Positions 27,448-37,002 of a DNA stretch of 64,000 nt are shown here, piece by piece (position 1 is the first letter of the stretch; each line of letters opens with the position of its first letter). The DNA lies in contig NZ_CP060822.1 of the NCBI RefSeq assembly GCF_014489415.1, positions 2,713,501 to 2,777,500 on the forward strand. The letters are read 5' to 3'. The notes beneath the pieces are model-generated. The model was given only the letters and a program-made list of their open reading frames with translations. It had not been told where the DNA came from and did not search any database. The stretch comes from Cylindrospermopsis curvispora GIHE-G1. GTDB lineage: Bacteria; Cyanobacteriota; Cyanobacteriia; Cyanobacteriales; Nostocaceae. The position numbers and the translations under genes were made by a program.

Positions 27448-28035
27448 CTAACCAATCAAACCCAATCGATTTAATGGCCAAAAGCGAAATGCTGCGTGAC
27501 CAATCAGGTTCTTTCGCGGTAAAAAACCCCAGTATCGAGAATCATTACTGTCATTGCGATTGTCTCCCATCACAAAGAACTTGTCCTCTGGAATTTTGAT
27601 CAGGGGGAATGGTTGATTTGCTGGTTCAGCAATGTAGTCTTCTTCCAACCGTTTGCCATTCACATAAACTTGACCATTCACTATACCAACTATATCTCCT
27701 GGAATACCTATAATCCGTTTAATAAAAGCTTGATTGTCATCATACCCACGCTGTTGTAATTCAGGAGGTGTCTGAAAAACCACGATGTCACCAGCTTGAG
27801 GAGGATGAAGTCGGTAGGATATTTTCTCTACTACTAATCTATCCCCTATTTGCAGGGTGGGATACATTGATGCGGAAGGAATTAAACGAGGTTCTGCAAT
27901 AAATACTCTGATCAATAGGGCTAAAATCAGTGCCACCCCTATTAAAGTTAGATTTTCTTGCCAACCCCCCTGTTTATTTAAATTGTTTAAAGATGTGGAA
28001 GTTTCCTCAATACTCTTCTTTTCCGGATCATTCAT
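27448..28035 (-). CDS. lepB: Signal peptidase I
   Basis: 195 residues. One N-terminal membrane helix (residues about 29-46) is followed by the catalytic domain: Ser56 in PSASMYPTL, the catalytic Lys in AFIKRIIGIPGD, and box E GDNRNDSNDSRYWGF. It cleaves signal peptides of exported proteins on the outer face of plasma or thylakoid membranes. Length and single membrane span are typical of cyanobacterial LepB. Confidence 0.95.
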   Translation of the reverse strand: MNDPEKKSIEETSTSLNNLNKQGGWQENLTLIGVALILALLIRVFIAEPRLIPSASMYPTLQIGDRLVVEKISYRLHPPQAGDIVVFQTPPELQQRGYDDNQAFIKRIIGIPGDIVGIVNGQVYVNGKRLEEDYIAEPANQPFPLIKIPEDKFFVMGDNRNDSNDSRYWGFLPRKNLIGHAAFRFWPLNRLGLIG

Positions 28036-28154
28036 ACTCTGTTGACGATTGTTTCTGGCAAAATTACAATTCCTGGTGTGCAGGATTTTAGTTCCCCGCT
28101 AATTTTAACATACCACGGTTTGAAGAACCGCTCTATAGGATCTTTGAGCTTTTC

Positions 28155-29321
28155 TCAACTTAGTTTGGCAAATAAATCTCCTAAAACTACATTAGAAAAC
28201 AAAAAACCCTGGGGGTCATTTAAACATAATCTATCTTTGGTCAATTTTACCCAACCTGGAATCACATGGGGTTGTAAACACTTTTGTATTTTCTCAACTT
28301 TTTGGTCACCAAACTTTTCTGCTAATACTCCTAGATTTAAACCTTCTGCTAAACGCATCCCCAACATTATAGTCTCTAATAGTTCTTCATCTTCATGTAT
28401 AACTTCAACATCAATTATTGCACCATCATTTAACCATTGATAATATTCCTGGATCCTTCGAGGACGAGAAAAGCGTTTACCTTCTATATAGCTGGTAGCA
28501 CCCATGCCAAAACCATAGTAAGCAAGATTCTGCCAGTAAACCCGATTATGCTTACATTGATGCCCTTGCTTAGCATAATTAGAAATTTCATAATGTTCAT
28601 AACCCGCACCCGTGAGAATCTCTTGTCCTAGTTCATACATCTTTACTGTAATCTCATCCGCTGGTAGAGGGTGATCCCCAGGTTGATAATAACGACCAAA
28701 CACTGTGCCCGGTTCTATGGTTAAATCATAAATGGAAATATGGGTAGGAGCAATTTCTACCCCTTTGGTTAAAGAATTTTGCCATTGCTCTATAGACTGA
28801 TGTGGCAAACCCGAAATCAGGTCTATGCTAAATTCGGGTATCTCCACTTGGTTAACCATATCAATAGCTGCAAAAATATCTTCAACCGAGTGCGATCGCC
28901 CAGCAGTTTTTAACAATTCTGGGGTAAAGGTCTGCACCCCTAAACTGACTCTGTTTACTCCTGCATTTTTATAACCTTGAATATGAGCTAAATCAAATGT
29001 ACCTGGATCTATCTCCATAGAAATTTCCATCTTTGGTTCCATGGCAAATCTCTTTTCCAAACTCCTCAATATTTGCTCTAGTTGTTTGGCCGACAATAGG
29101 GAAGGTGTACCACCACCAAAAAAAACCGTTCTCAAAGGTTGACTAAAAGTCGGTGTGATGCTGATCTCATGGCAAATGCTATCTACATACTGACTAATTG
29201 TATGAGATGCTTCCCCTCGCACGCGATCGCCCGTTACATACACGGGAAAATCACAATAAAAGCACCTGCGCCGACAGAAGGGGATATGTACATAAGCAGC
29301 GGTGGGGATTGGAAAACTCAT
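28155..29321 (-). CDS. hemW: HemW-like radical SAM protein (heme chaperone)
   Basis: 388 residues. The radical-SAM cysteines are Cys16, Cys20 and Cys23 in PFCRRRCFYCDF. FFGGGTPSLL, SLGVQTF and ISGLPHQSIEQW are diagnostic of the HemN/HemW group. It lacks the N-terminal extension needed for coproporphyrinogen decarboxylation, so HemW (heme insertion) is a better name than HemN. It is 119 bp from lepB on the same strand. Confidence 0.88.
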   Translation of the reverse strand: MSFPIPTAAYVHIPFCRRRCFYCDFPVYVTGDRVRGEASHTISQYVDSICHEISITPTFSQPLRTVFFGGGTPSLLSAKQLEQILRSLEKRFAMEPKMEISMEIDPGTFDLAHIQGYKNAGVNRVSLGVQTFTPELLKTAGRSHSVEDIFAAIDMVNQVEIPEFSIDLISGLPHQSIEQWQNSLTKGVEIAPTHISIYDLTIEPGTVFGRYYQPGDHPLPADEITVKMYELGQEILTGAGYEHYEISNYAKQGHQCKHNRVYWQNLAYYGFGMGATSYIEGKRFSRPRRIQEYYQWLNDGAIIDVEVIHEDEELLETIMLGMRLAEGLNLGVLAEKFGDQKVEKIQKCLQPHVIPGWVKLTKDRLCLNDPQGFLFSNVVLGDLFAKLS

Positions 29322-29597
29322 GGAAAAAATTCATTGATAGAACTGTTGACAAAAATCACATTTTGTAGTTAAAAGTAACGCAATCCTGAAGACACTAGTA
29401 TATCCAAAAACCCGTGGAAGTTTACAGGTAAACCTAAACCACTAAGATATAATAGCCACATATATTTTCAGAATTCTCAGACCTGTAGGCTAGATGCAGT
29501 TTGATAATTATTCCGTCCTTCATATTAACCAATCCACATTTGACCGAAAAAATGCCTTAAAGTCGCACAGACAAACATTATTCAGGAAAAATAAATC

Positions 29598-30674
29598 ATG
29601 CTTGATTTCACCATCATTATCTCATTTATTATAGCCTCTGCGGGAATAGGTTATTTCAGTACCGACTTACTACCACCAGGAAGTCTCAAAGGAGTAACCA
29701 ATTTAGATGCTTTGCGTTTAGTAGTAGCTGTCTTCGCTGCTCTCATTGGTGGCGCGGTTGGACTGAGTTTCCAGACCAGCTATAGGCGATTAGAAGCACA
29801 AGTGAAGGAAATGCCCATAGAAGTCATTTTAACTCGTGCTATCGGCTTAGTCATTGGGCTATTACTAGCCAATTTAATGTTAGCTCCCCTGTTCCTACTC
29901 CCCATCCCTGCAGATTTTAGCTTTATTAAACCTTTAGTAGCAGTAGTTGGCAGTATAATCCTATCCGTAACGGGAATGAATTTAGCTGATACCCATGGTA
30001 GAGGTTTGTTACGATTAATTAATCCTAATACGGTGGAGACCCTAGTAGTAGAAGGAACTCTCAAACCAGCTAATACCAAAGTTTTAGACACCAGCTGCAT
30101 TATAGATGGTCGGATTGAATTACTGCTAGAAACGGGATTTTTAGAAGGATTAATTATCGTACCCCAATTTATTTTGCAGGAGCTACAGCAAGTAGCAGAT
30201 GCAACCAAGGATGTAAAACGAGTACGAGGAAGAAGAGGTTTAGAAATTCTCAATCGTATTAGGGAAAACTATCCAGAAAGGATAGTAATCAACTCGGTAG
30301 AGTACGATGATTTAAGCACGGTAGACACAAAACTAGTAAAGTTCGCCCAGGAAATTAATGGTACTCTATTAACCAACGACTACAATTTATCCAAGGTAGC
30401 CAGTGTTCAAAAAGTGCCAGTATTGAATGTGAATGATTTGGTAAATGCAGTTCGTCCTTCCTACTTACCGGGGGATAACATTGACATCAAAATCCTCAAA
30501 GAGGGGAAAGAGCCCAGTCAAGGCATTGGTTATTTAGATGATGGCACAATGGTTGTGGTAGAAGAAGGCAGTGGTTATGTGGGTGGTGAAGTGCGAGTAG
30601 TGGTCACCAGTGCTCTACAAACCTCCGCTGGCAGAATGATCTTTGCCAAACCGCAAGCCTCGGCTTTAGCGTAA
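29598..30674 (+). CDS. PIN-TRAM domain membrane protein (YacL-like)
   Basis: 358 residues. Up to four N-terminal membrane helices are at about 1-140. A PIN-type nuclease domain follows with acidic residues in KVLDTSCIIDGRI, RRGLEIL and TNDYNLSKVA. A C-terminal TRAM RNA-binding domain (PSQGIGYLDDGTMVVVEEGS) ends it. This is the bacterial YacL arrangement. A role in RNA cleavage at the membrane is inferred from the domains only. Confidence 0.88.
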   Translation: MLDFTIIISFIIASAGIGYFSTDLLPPGSLKGVTNLDALRLVVAVFAALIGGAVGLSFQTSYRRLEAQVKEMPIEVILTRAIGLVIGLLLANLMLAPLFLLPIPADFSFIKPLVAVVGSIILSVTGMNLADTHGRGLLRLINPNTVETLVVEGTLKPANTKVLDTSCIIDGRIELLLETGFLEGLIIVPQFILQELQQVADATKDVKRVRGRRGLEILNRIRENYPERIVINSVEYDDLSTVDTKLVKFAQEINGTLLTNDYNLSKVASVQKVPVLNVNDLVNAVRPSYLPGDNIDIKILKEGKEPSQGIGYLDDGTMVVVEEGSGYVGGEVRVVVTSALQTSAGRMIFAKPQASALA

Positions 30675-30789
30675 GATAGCCAGTTGAAGGTTAGTTCATA
30701 GTGTAGATTGATGTTGGTCAATCGAAAACACCTATCAAATCTGAGAACCAGGAAGATGTAAAATTTTAGCATTTATTAAGGTACTCAGC

Positions 30790-33003
30790 ATGACAGTAAA
30801 CACAACCAAGACATCTTCCACCGTTCCCAGTTTTTGTGAGGGAATTCAATATTTTGGGGAACCATTGCCAAACTTTCAAACCTATGGTGCAAAGCCAGTC
30901 ATAGAATCTGGTAGCGTGTCCATAGCTGACATTAACCATACAGCAGCAGCTTATCAAACCTTACTAGTGGCGGATGCCCTACGCTATCTCACCTTACAAA
31001 TCACTGGTAGTAAAGCTTCAGGACATCCAGGAGGCTTTGCTAGTCAAGCCGAAGCTTATGCAGCATTAGTCATGCTGGGACACAAAAATATTATTACGGA
31101 AGTGGGACATCATGCTCCCGGTTTTTATAGTGCCATGTTTTTAGATCGGTCCTTAGAAGACATGGGCATATTTACTGTACAACAACTGCGCGATCGCTTT
31201 CGGGAGAAACACGGACTAATAGGACACCTATCGGGTTATATTCCTGGAATTTTGGCACCTGCAGGACCATTGGGACAGGGACAACATTTTGCCATGGCAG
31301 CAGCTTTATTACACCGGGACAAACTGTTTCCCTTCACCGTGGGAGATGGGGGATTAGGTGAACCTTACATCATGAGTTCCATGGCTCATTTTCACACCGC
31401 CTATCCTCAAGTTACCAATTTCTTACCCATTTTAGTGTGGAACGGTTATAGTCAAGAGCACCATAGTATGGTGTCCTTAAAAACCAACAAAGAAATGACC
31501 GCTTATTGGCAAGGCAATGGTTTTAAGGAAGTAATCATCGTAGATGCCAAAGAATTTGACGACCAGAATCAATCGGGAGATTATGTAGACAGCACCATAT
31601 TTTCCTGGGAAAGAAGACTAGAATTTACCAGAGAAGTATTAATAGGCATTAATCAAGCGACTAATTTAGCCCTCAATGGTACACTAACAGTATTTATTAT
31701 CAAACAACTTAAAGGTGCGGGTGTGCACGCATTAGGAGCAAAGTCACATAATCTTTATCCTAAAGATACTTTAGATGCACCCCATATTGCCAAAGCTCTA
31801 CAAAAAAGAGCCTTATCTATAGAAGCATGGCAAACAGTTCGTACCAATGCTGAACGCGCTGGAGGTGGTCCAGCAGCAAAAACAGTAGTGACGGAATTTG
31901 AATTACCCCTAGCACCCATCGGGGAATTACCACTGGAAGAATATGCGGTTGGTGGTGAGCCAAAGGTTTCCACCACAGCTATGGGTAGATTAGTAGGAAT
32001 AGTAGGAAGTAAGGATCAAAACTTTCTGGTGACCAATGCGGATGGTAATGAAGCATCCGGGATTGGTAATATTAACCAAGCTCTGAAAATCAACCATCCC
32101 ACAGCAGATGAACTATATAACCAAATTCCCGGAGGTCAAGTTTATGAACCCCTGAGTGAAGATGCTTGTGCAGGATTAGCAGTGGGATTATCCCTGATGG
32201 GTGGAAGAACCCTATGGTGTTCTTATGAATCATTTGCCATAAATGGACTGCCAATTTGGCAAACTGTGACCCAAGCTATGGCCGAATTAAGAAGAAAAAC
32301 CCCATCCACAATTACCTTATTTACAGCAGGTGCATTGGAGCAGGGGCGTAACGGTTGGACCCATCAAAGACCAGAAGTGGAAGCATACTTTGCTGCTATG
32401 ATGAGGAATGGTAATGTCTTCCCCGTTTTCCCTCCCGATGCTAATAGTATCCAGGTTTGTTATGATTGGGCTTTGACCACCAAAAATAAAGGTATTGTAA
32501 TTACTGCTAGTAAATCACCTTTACCCATTAGAACCACTCTAGAACAAACTAAACAAGGACTGGAAAAGGGGGCAATTTTATTACATCAGGTTCCAGGGGG
32601 AAAACAAGTTGTATTTGCCGTGATTGGCGATATGACCCTAGTACCAGTGTTTGAAGCAGCAGCATTTTTAGAAACTGAGGGTATAGGGGTAAAAATAATT
32701 TCTGTGATTAATCCTCGTCGTTTATATCGTCCTGATGACACTGCTTGGGATACTTGTTCCCAACCGGATGGGGAGTTTTTAGCTGATGAAGAGTTTGAGG
32801 AGTTATTTAGTGGGGATGGGTTAATTGCTGTGACTGGTGGTGCGAGTGCTATGTTAGAGCCAGTTATGTTACGCAGTTCTATTAAACGGGATACTTTTGC
32901 TTGGAAGCGAGGAGAGACCACAGCTAGTGCAGGTGAGTTAATGTCCTTTAATGGCTTAACTGCGGAAGCGTTGACAAAGCGCGCTATTGAGTTAGTGCAT
33001 TAG
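30790..33003 (+). CDS. Phosphoketolase-family thiamine-diphosphate enzyme
   Basis: 737 residues. The thiamine-binding domain has GSKASGHPGGFASQAEAYAA and GHHAPGFYSAMF. The usual XFP metal/ThDP motif GDGEAET is replaced by GDGGLGEP, and the total is shorter than canonical phosphoketolases (about 790-820). FTAGALEQGRNGWTHQRPEV and the C-terminal domain match the family. It would split xylulose-5-P or fructose-6-P to acetyl phosphate, or act as a transketolase-like variant. Neighbours give no clue. Confidence 0.7.
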   Translation: MTVNTTKTSSTVPSFCEGIQYFGEPLPNFQTYGAKPVIESGSVSIADINHTAAAYQTLLVADALRYLTLQITGSKASGHPGGFASQAEAYAALVMLGHKNIITEVGHHAPGFYSAMFLDRSLEDMGIFTVQQLRDRFREKHGLIGHLSGYIPGILAPAGPLGQGQHFAMAAALLHRDKLFPFTVGDGGLGEPYIMSSMAHFHTAYPQVTNFLPILVWNGYSQEHHSMVSLKTNKEMTAYWQGNGFKEVIIVDAKEFDDQNQSGDYVDSTIFSWERRLEFTREVLIGINQATNLALNGTLTVFIIKQLKGAGVHALGAKSHNLYPKDTLDAPHIAKALQKRALSIEAWQTVRTNAERAGGGPAAKTVVTEFELPLAPIGELPLEEYAVGGEPKVSTTAMGRLVGIVGSKDQNFLVTNADGNEASGIGNINQALKINHPTADELYNQIPGGQVYEPLSEDACAGLAVGLSLMGGRTLWCSYESFAINGLPIWQTVTQAMAELRRKTPSTITLFTAGALEQGRNGWTHQRPEVEAYFAAMMRNGNVFPVFPPDANSIQVCYDWALTTKNKGIVITASKSPLPIRTTLEQTKQGLEKGAILLHQVPGGKQVVFAVIGDMTLVPVFEAAAFLETEGIGVKIISVINPRRLYRPDDTAWDTCSQPDGEFLADEEFEELFSGDGLIAVTGGASAMLEPVMLRSSIKRDTFAWKRGETTASAGELMSFNGLTAEALTKRAIELVH

Positions 33004-33033
33004 AGTTAGGTGTAGATCCTTCTTTGATTAGGG

Positions 33034-33052
33034 GTGGGGAAAATCTCCCCAC
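33034..33052. terminator. Hairpin between two convergent genes
   Basis: GTGGGGA and TCCCCAC form a perfect 7-bp stem around AAATC. It lies 31 bp after the phosphoketolase stop and 11 bp after the convergent oxygenase gene's stop. It could end both transcripts, though no strong T-run follows. Confidence 0.5.
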
Positions 33053-33062
33053 ATCCGTTAAA

Positions 33063-33653
33063 TTAATAAATTGCTCTTGATTCTAGGGTATAAACGGGGA
33101 TATGCACAATTTCTCTATCTGTCAAATCGTACTGCTCACAAACCAGACTTAAACGATTCCCCGATGTTTTCATCGGATTAACAGAATGGGTCAAATTTCC
33201 CTGAAAGCAAACTAAGGTGTTGGTTTGGGGTTTAATCTTCTGAATGTGGCGATTATTTGATTTCAATACTAATTCCCCCCCTTCCATGTTTTCCGGTACT
33301 CGCACATAAAGAACCGTCACCAGATTTGGTGGTTCAATGGTTTTACAATAGGAGCGCAATGAACGATCTATATGTGGATCAACCCGAGAACCTTCTTGAA
33401 GTAGTAAAGGATTAAGATAAAATGCATTACAACTTGATTGTAGTGCCAATTCTAAATAGGGTTTAAAAAAGGGAAACTTCTCCTGGACAATTTTTATTCC
33501 CTGTCTTTGGAAAACCACAGAAAATCCTTTTGTCTGAATAAAGTCTCTATTGAGGTTATTGGTAGTAAAGTATGGACTGGCTTGGATTTCTCCCCCTAGG
33601 TCTTTCAGGTAACTACTTGGAAAAATATTGCTTTGTATTTGGTAGTATTTCAC
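33063..33653 (-). CDS. 2-oxoglutarate/Fe(II)-dependent oxygenase
   Basis: 196 residues. The iron-binding facial triad is seen as His and Asp in DPHIDRS and a distal His in LTHSVNP; the oxoglutarate-binding Arg is in GNRLSLVCEQY. The fold matches prolyl-4-hydroxylase-type oxygenases. Substrate unknown. The gene ends 11 bp from the hairpin at 33034-33052. Confidence 0.82.
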   Translation of the reverse strand: MKYYQIQSNIFPSSYLKDLGGEIQASPYFTTNNLNRDFIQTKGFSVVFQRQGIKIVQEKFPFFKPYLELALQSSCNAFYLNPLLLQEGSRVDPHIDRSLRSYCKTIEPPNLVTVLYVRVPENMEGGELVLKSNNRHIQKIKPQTNTLVCFQGNLTHSVNPMKTSGNRLSLVCEQYDLTDREIVHIPVYTLESRAIY

Positions 33654-33697
33654 AGATTCCTATCTAAATTTATTTTTAGGTTTATTTTTAAAAACTA

Positions 33698-34573
33698 TTA
33701 CCCAATACTTTCTAAAATCCTCCCTATCATACCATTAGCTTGGCTGCCATAACCACCCCCGAATAAATTAAAGTGATTTAAAATATGATACAAATTATAA
33801 AGTATTTTTCGTTTTTCATAGCCTGGTGTTAGGGGAAATTCTTCCTCATATCCTCGGTAAAAACTGGGAGGGAAGCCACCAAAAAGTTCCGTCATGGCAA
33901 TATCAACTTCCCGATCGCCAAAATAAGTGGCTGGATCAAAAATCACTGGCTCACCATTAATTGTAAATCCCACATTTCCTCCCCATAAATCGCCATGAAC
34001 TAGGGATGGTTCTGCTTCGTGGTCAGCTAATAAGCTAGGAATGACACCTAATAATTTTTGTTCTCCAGGAAAATTGCCACCGCGTCTTCTTGCTAACTGA
34101 AATTGGTAACCCAGTCGGTTTTTAAAAAAAAATTCATCCCAATTTAACATCCAACTATTAATTTGTGGTGTGGAACCAATAGTATTGTTTATATGCCAAC
34201 CAAAACCTTGTTCACTGGTAGTTTTGTGCATTGCTGCTAAATTTCTCCCCATTTGTTGCCAGCTTTTATTATTGCCAGCTGACATGTGCAACCATTCTAA
34301 TACTATGTAACTACAATTATCTATAGTCCCCCAACATAATGGTTGAGGAACCCGGATAGTTTTGGTTTCATACATTTGTCGTAAACCCAGCATTTCTGCT
34401 GCAAACATTTCTCCCTGGGATGCTTGATTGATTTTGACGAAGTAGGTGATTTTACCATTGCCAATGGCATAACCCTGGTTAATACATCCACCACTCACTG
34501 ATGATCTTTGGGTAGTTTGGAACTTTTGCCCAGTTACCTCACTTATTTGCCGATCTATTTCTTGCCACATCAC
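33698..34573 (-). CDS. Fructosamine kinase family protein
   Basis: 291 residues. Kinase motifs are VHGDLWGGNV (catalytic loop) and IFDPATYFGDREVDIAM (metal-binding), typical of the fructosamine/ketosamine-3-kinase family, which removes sugar adducts from proteins. VSGGCINQGYAI is the glycine-rich opening. A start three codons later (MWQEI) is possible. It is 54 bp from the M16 peptidase gene on the same strand. Confidence 0.87.
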   Translation of the reverse strand: MMWQEIDRQISEVTGQKFQTTQRSSVSGGCINQGYAIGNGKITYFVKINQASQGEMFAAEMLGLRQMYETKTIRVPQPLCWGTIDNCSYIVLEWLHMSAGNNKSWQQMGRNLAAMHKTTSEQGFGWHINNTIGSTPQINSWMLNWDEFFFKNRLGYQFQLARRRGGNFPGEQKLLGVIPSLLADHEAEPSLVHGDLWGGNVGFTINGEPVIFDPATYFGDREVDIAMTELFGGFPPSFYRGYEEEFPLTPGYEKRKILYNLYHILNHFNLFGGGYGSQANGMIGRILESIG

Positions 34574-34627
34574 CCCGTTTTGAACCTCGCGTTTTTCAAC
34601 TGTTTCCTTAGTAATTAACCTTATTTA

Positions 34628-35938
34628 TTATCTTGGTTTAATAATAACTGCTCTATAGTCCTGTGGCGAAAGATATTTTTGTGCAGCTTTCATTAAGTCA
34701 TGCTGATTCTGCATTTGGATGTGTTGAGGATAATTGAATGCTGGATCCAAATCACCAAGTAAACACTGATAATAACCATATAATCCACAACGCTCTCCCG
34801 GTGTTTCATTATTGAAAATAAATCTATTTGCTACTCTTGTTTGCACTCGGAGAATTTCTGATTCTTGGACTAATTCCGTTTGCAGTTTCTCCAAATGTCC
34901 AACTATACCTGTTTCTACTGCTGCTAAATCTTCCACATTACACTTGGCGGAAATCGTGAATAGTCCCTGTAGTTTATAATTACTATTACTGACGGAAATT
35001 GTGGAAACCAATCCCCTTTCTTCCCGTAAGTCCTGTACCAATCTAGAGCTACGTCCTTGTCCTAATATCCCCGCTAAAACATCTAAGGCATAAGTGTTTT
35101 TTATTTCGCCCAATCCTGGTACTCGCCATAAAACAATTAGTCTAGCCTCTTGCAAATTTTCATCCGTAAATTCGTGACGGGTAATTCCTGTAAATGCTGG
35201 TTCCTGATTATCTATAACCTCTAAAGGTGGACGAGCTAGGTATTTTGAAGACCTTGCCATCTTTTCTTCAAACCCCTCAGCTACAATTTCTATCAGCTGG
35301 TCCACTGGTAAGTTACCAACAGCTACAGCGGTTAGAGAAGAAGGTTGATACCAGGTGTCATGGAATTCTCCCATTTGTTGGGGTGTCAACTGAGAAATTA
35401 TGCTTTCTAAACCCAGTATTGGACGACGATAAGGCAAAAAATCAAAGGCCGTTTCCATTAGACGGCGAGAAATTCGCCTTCCTATACTATCCTGTGAACG
35501 TCTAATCTCTTCCAAAACCACTAATCTTTCGGTTTCAAAACCATCTGGGGGAATGGACGGGTTACAAACTAGATCTATTTGCAGTGGTACCAAATCCTTA
35601 AAGTCTTTAGGCGCACTGGTTATATAAAATTGGGTATAGTCTTGACTTGTGGCTGCATTAGCAATGGCACCTCGCTCTTCAACACGACGCTCAAATTCAC
35701 CACTGGCTAAGTTTTCTGTCCCCTTAAATATAATATGTTCTAAAAAATGGGCCATTCCATTAATGGAATCGGACTCTACAGCAGAACCAACATTTATCCA
35801 CACATTTAAACTAACTGCTTCAATTGGCATTTGTTCCGCAATGATGTTTAACCCATTGCACAGGGAATGTACTCTGGGTTTTTGAAGAGGTGGAGTTTTT
35901 GGCAAGGTTAATATCATTTGTGGTGGCAAGGTCTGCAT
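34628..35938 (-). CDS. M16-family zinc peptidase (mitochondrial processing peptidase-like)
   Basis: 436 residues. The inverted zinc motif HxxEH is His64, Glu67, His68 in HFLEHIIFKGT, with the downstream Glu in VVLEEIRRSQD. Both halves of the M16 clamshell are present (PTPxPVG-like loop replaced by VGNLPVDQL). An intact active site implies a working protease rather than the inactive partner often found next to it; no second M16 gene is adjacent. Confidence 0.9.
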   Translation of the reverse strand: MQTLPPQMILTLPKTPPLQKPRVHSLCNGLNIIAEQMPIEAVSLNVWINVGSAVESDSINGMAHFLEHIIFKGTENLASGEFERRVEERGAIANAATSQDYTQFYITSAPKDFKDLVPLQIDLVCNPSIPPDGFETERLVVLEEIRRSQDSIGRRISRRLMETAFDFLPYRRPILGLESIISQLTPQQMGEFHDTWYQPSSLTAVAVGNLPVDQLIEIVAEGFEEKMARSSKYLARPPLEVIDNQEPAFTGITRHEFTDENLQEARLIVLWRVPGLGEIKNTYALDVLAGILGQGRSSRLVQDLREERGLVSTISVSNSNYKLQGLFTISAKCNVEDLAAVETGIVGHLEKLQTELVQESEILRVQTRVANRFIFNNETPGERCGLYGYYQCLLGDLDPAFNYPQHIQMQNQHDLMKAAQKYLSPQDYRAVIIKPR

Positions 35939-36021
35939 TACTACTCATATCCTAACTACTCATATCCTAGGTTTATTGAATTGACTTTCCCCCAGGTTAA
36001 AAGCCCACTTCTACTATAGCA

Positions 36022-36057
36022 GATAGTTTGGTAATCCTTCAAGATTACCAAACTATC
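36022..36057. terminator. 15-bp perfect hairpin
   Basis: GATAGTTTGGTAATC at 36022-36036 and its exact complement at 36043-36057 flank the loop CTTCAA. It lies 12 bp beyond the stop of the minus-strand gene at 36070 and 83 bp before the M16 peptidase start. A terminator or RNA-stabilising stem is likely; no T-run follows on the minus strand. Confidence 0.55.
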
Positions 36058-36069
36058 ACTCAATTAGGC

Positions 36070-36789
36070 TCACACCGGAAGCGCTGATGGAAAAACGGAA
36101 ACATTAGCCGTCGCATCAGTAAAGTTTAGGAACTTTTCAATTAGTAGTTGCTCAAATATATTGAATGAGTCGTGCCAATTTGCTACTATTTGTTGCAAGT
36201 CCTGTATTTTCTGTGAGGGACTATTTCCCAAGAGGGGATAGTTAAAGTTACCAGAAAATAAGATTGCCCCTACCACTTTATCAGGAAATTGAACTGTTGC
36301 TTGGTTAATACTCAAGTTCAAAACTCCCCTTTCTAAAGGATAACTTAACTGTAGACTTGCTCCCACTCTCTTCCCTCCAAATTCTTGCCATGGACCTGGT
36401 GCTAATAGCCTGCTATGGATGTATTTATAGGCATCTGCTTCAGAATTGAAAAGAACAAATCCCCTCGGATTGATACCAACCTGTTTATACTCTACTTGAG
36501 AGAGTTTTTCTACTAGTTTATGAGTAATATTTGATACTTGAATTTCCTCTTGAGGTTTTTGCGATAGGTTTTCAACCATAGTCACACCATTGGGATGGAC
36601 AAAAATGCCCAATCCTGTATTAAACAAAATTTGTAACACTCCATTGTTGTAAACCGGTTGTTTGGCTAACTCCCATTCGCTAGGAATGATACCAGTGTAT
36701 TTTAAAAAGTCAGGATTAACTACTGCGGGATTCAAGTCCTTGGCATTAATAGAGATTGCCAATTCCTGAAGTTGTAAATTTGCACTCAT
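36070..36789 (-). CDS. Conserved cyanobacterial protein of unknown function
   Basis: 239 residues, soluble, no signal peptide or membrane helix. It has beta-rich segments (NGVLQILFNTGLGIFVHPNG, GVLNLSINQATVQFP) and a C-terminal helix with hydrophobic periodicity (SFNIFEQLLIEKFLNFTDA). I do not recognise a family. It is followed by the strong hairpin at 36022-36057, so it is probably a single-gene unit. Confidence 0.65.
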   Translation of the reverse strand: MSANLQLQELAISINAKDLNPAVVNPDFLKYTGIIPSEWELAKQPVYNNGVLQILFNTGLGIFVHPNGVTMVENLSQKPQEEIQVSNITHKLVEKLSQVEYKQVGINPRGFVLFNSEADAYKYIHSRLLAPGPWQEFGGKRVGASLQLSYPLERGVLNLSINQATVQFPDKVVGAILFSGNFNYPLLGNSPSQKIQDLQQIVANWHDSFNIFEQLLIEKFLNFTDATANVSVFPSALPV

Positions 36790-37002
36790 CGTTGTTATTG
36801 CCTATTGTTATTAATCCAGCAATACTGGATCTCAAATAGTCATTTTACATACAATTACTTTCTCATTTCTATAAATTTCTATGTCTTCCAATTTAATTTT
36901 ATAGCCTATTTGTTGATGGCTATTGCTCCCGGGATAAACGGTGCCCTGGAAGTGGGTAAGGCTATACAATTATGAGTGGTAGTATTAAGAATTGTAAATT
37001 AA

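Noticed and set aside
28042-28440. 132-codon plus-strand frame between lepB and hemW
   Set aside because: Mostly antisense to hemW; low-complexity serine-rich translation and no ribosome site.
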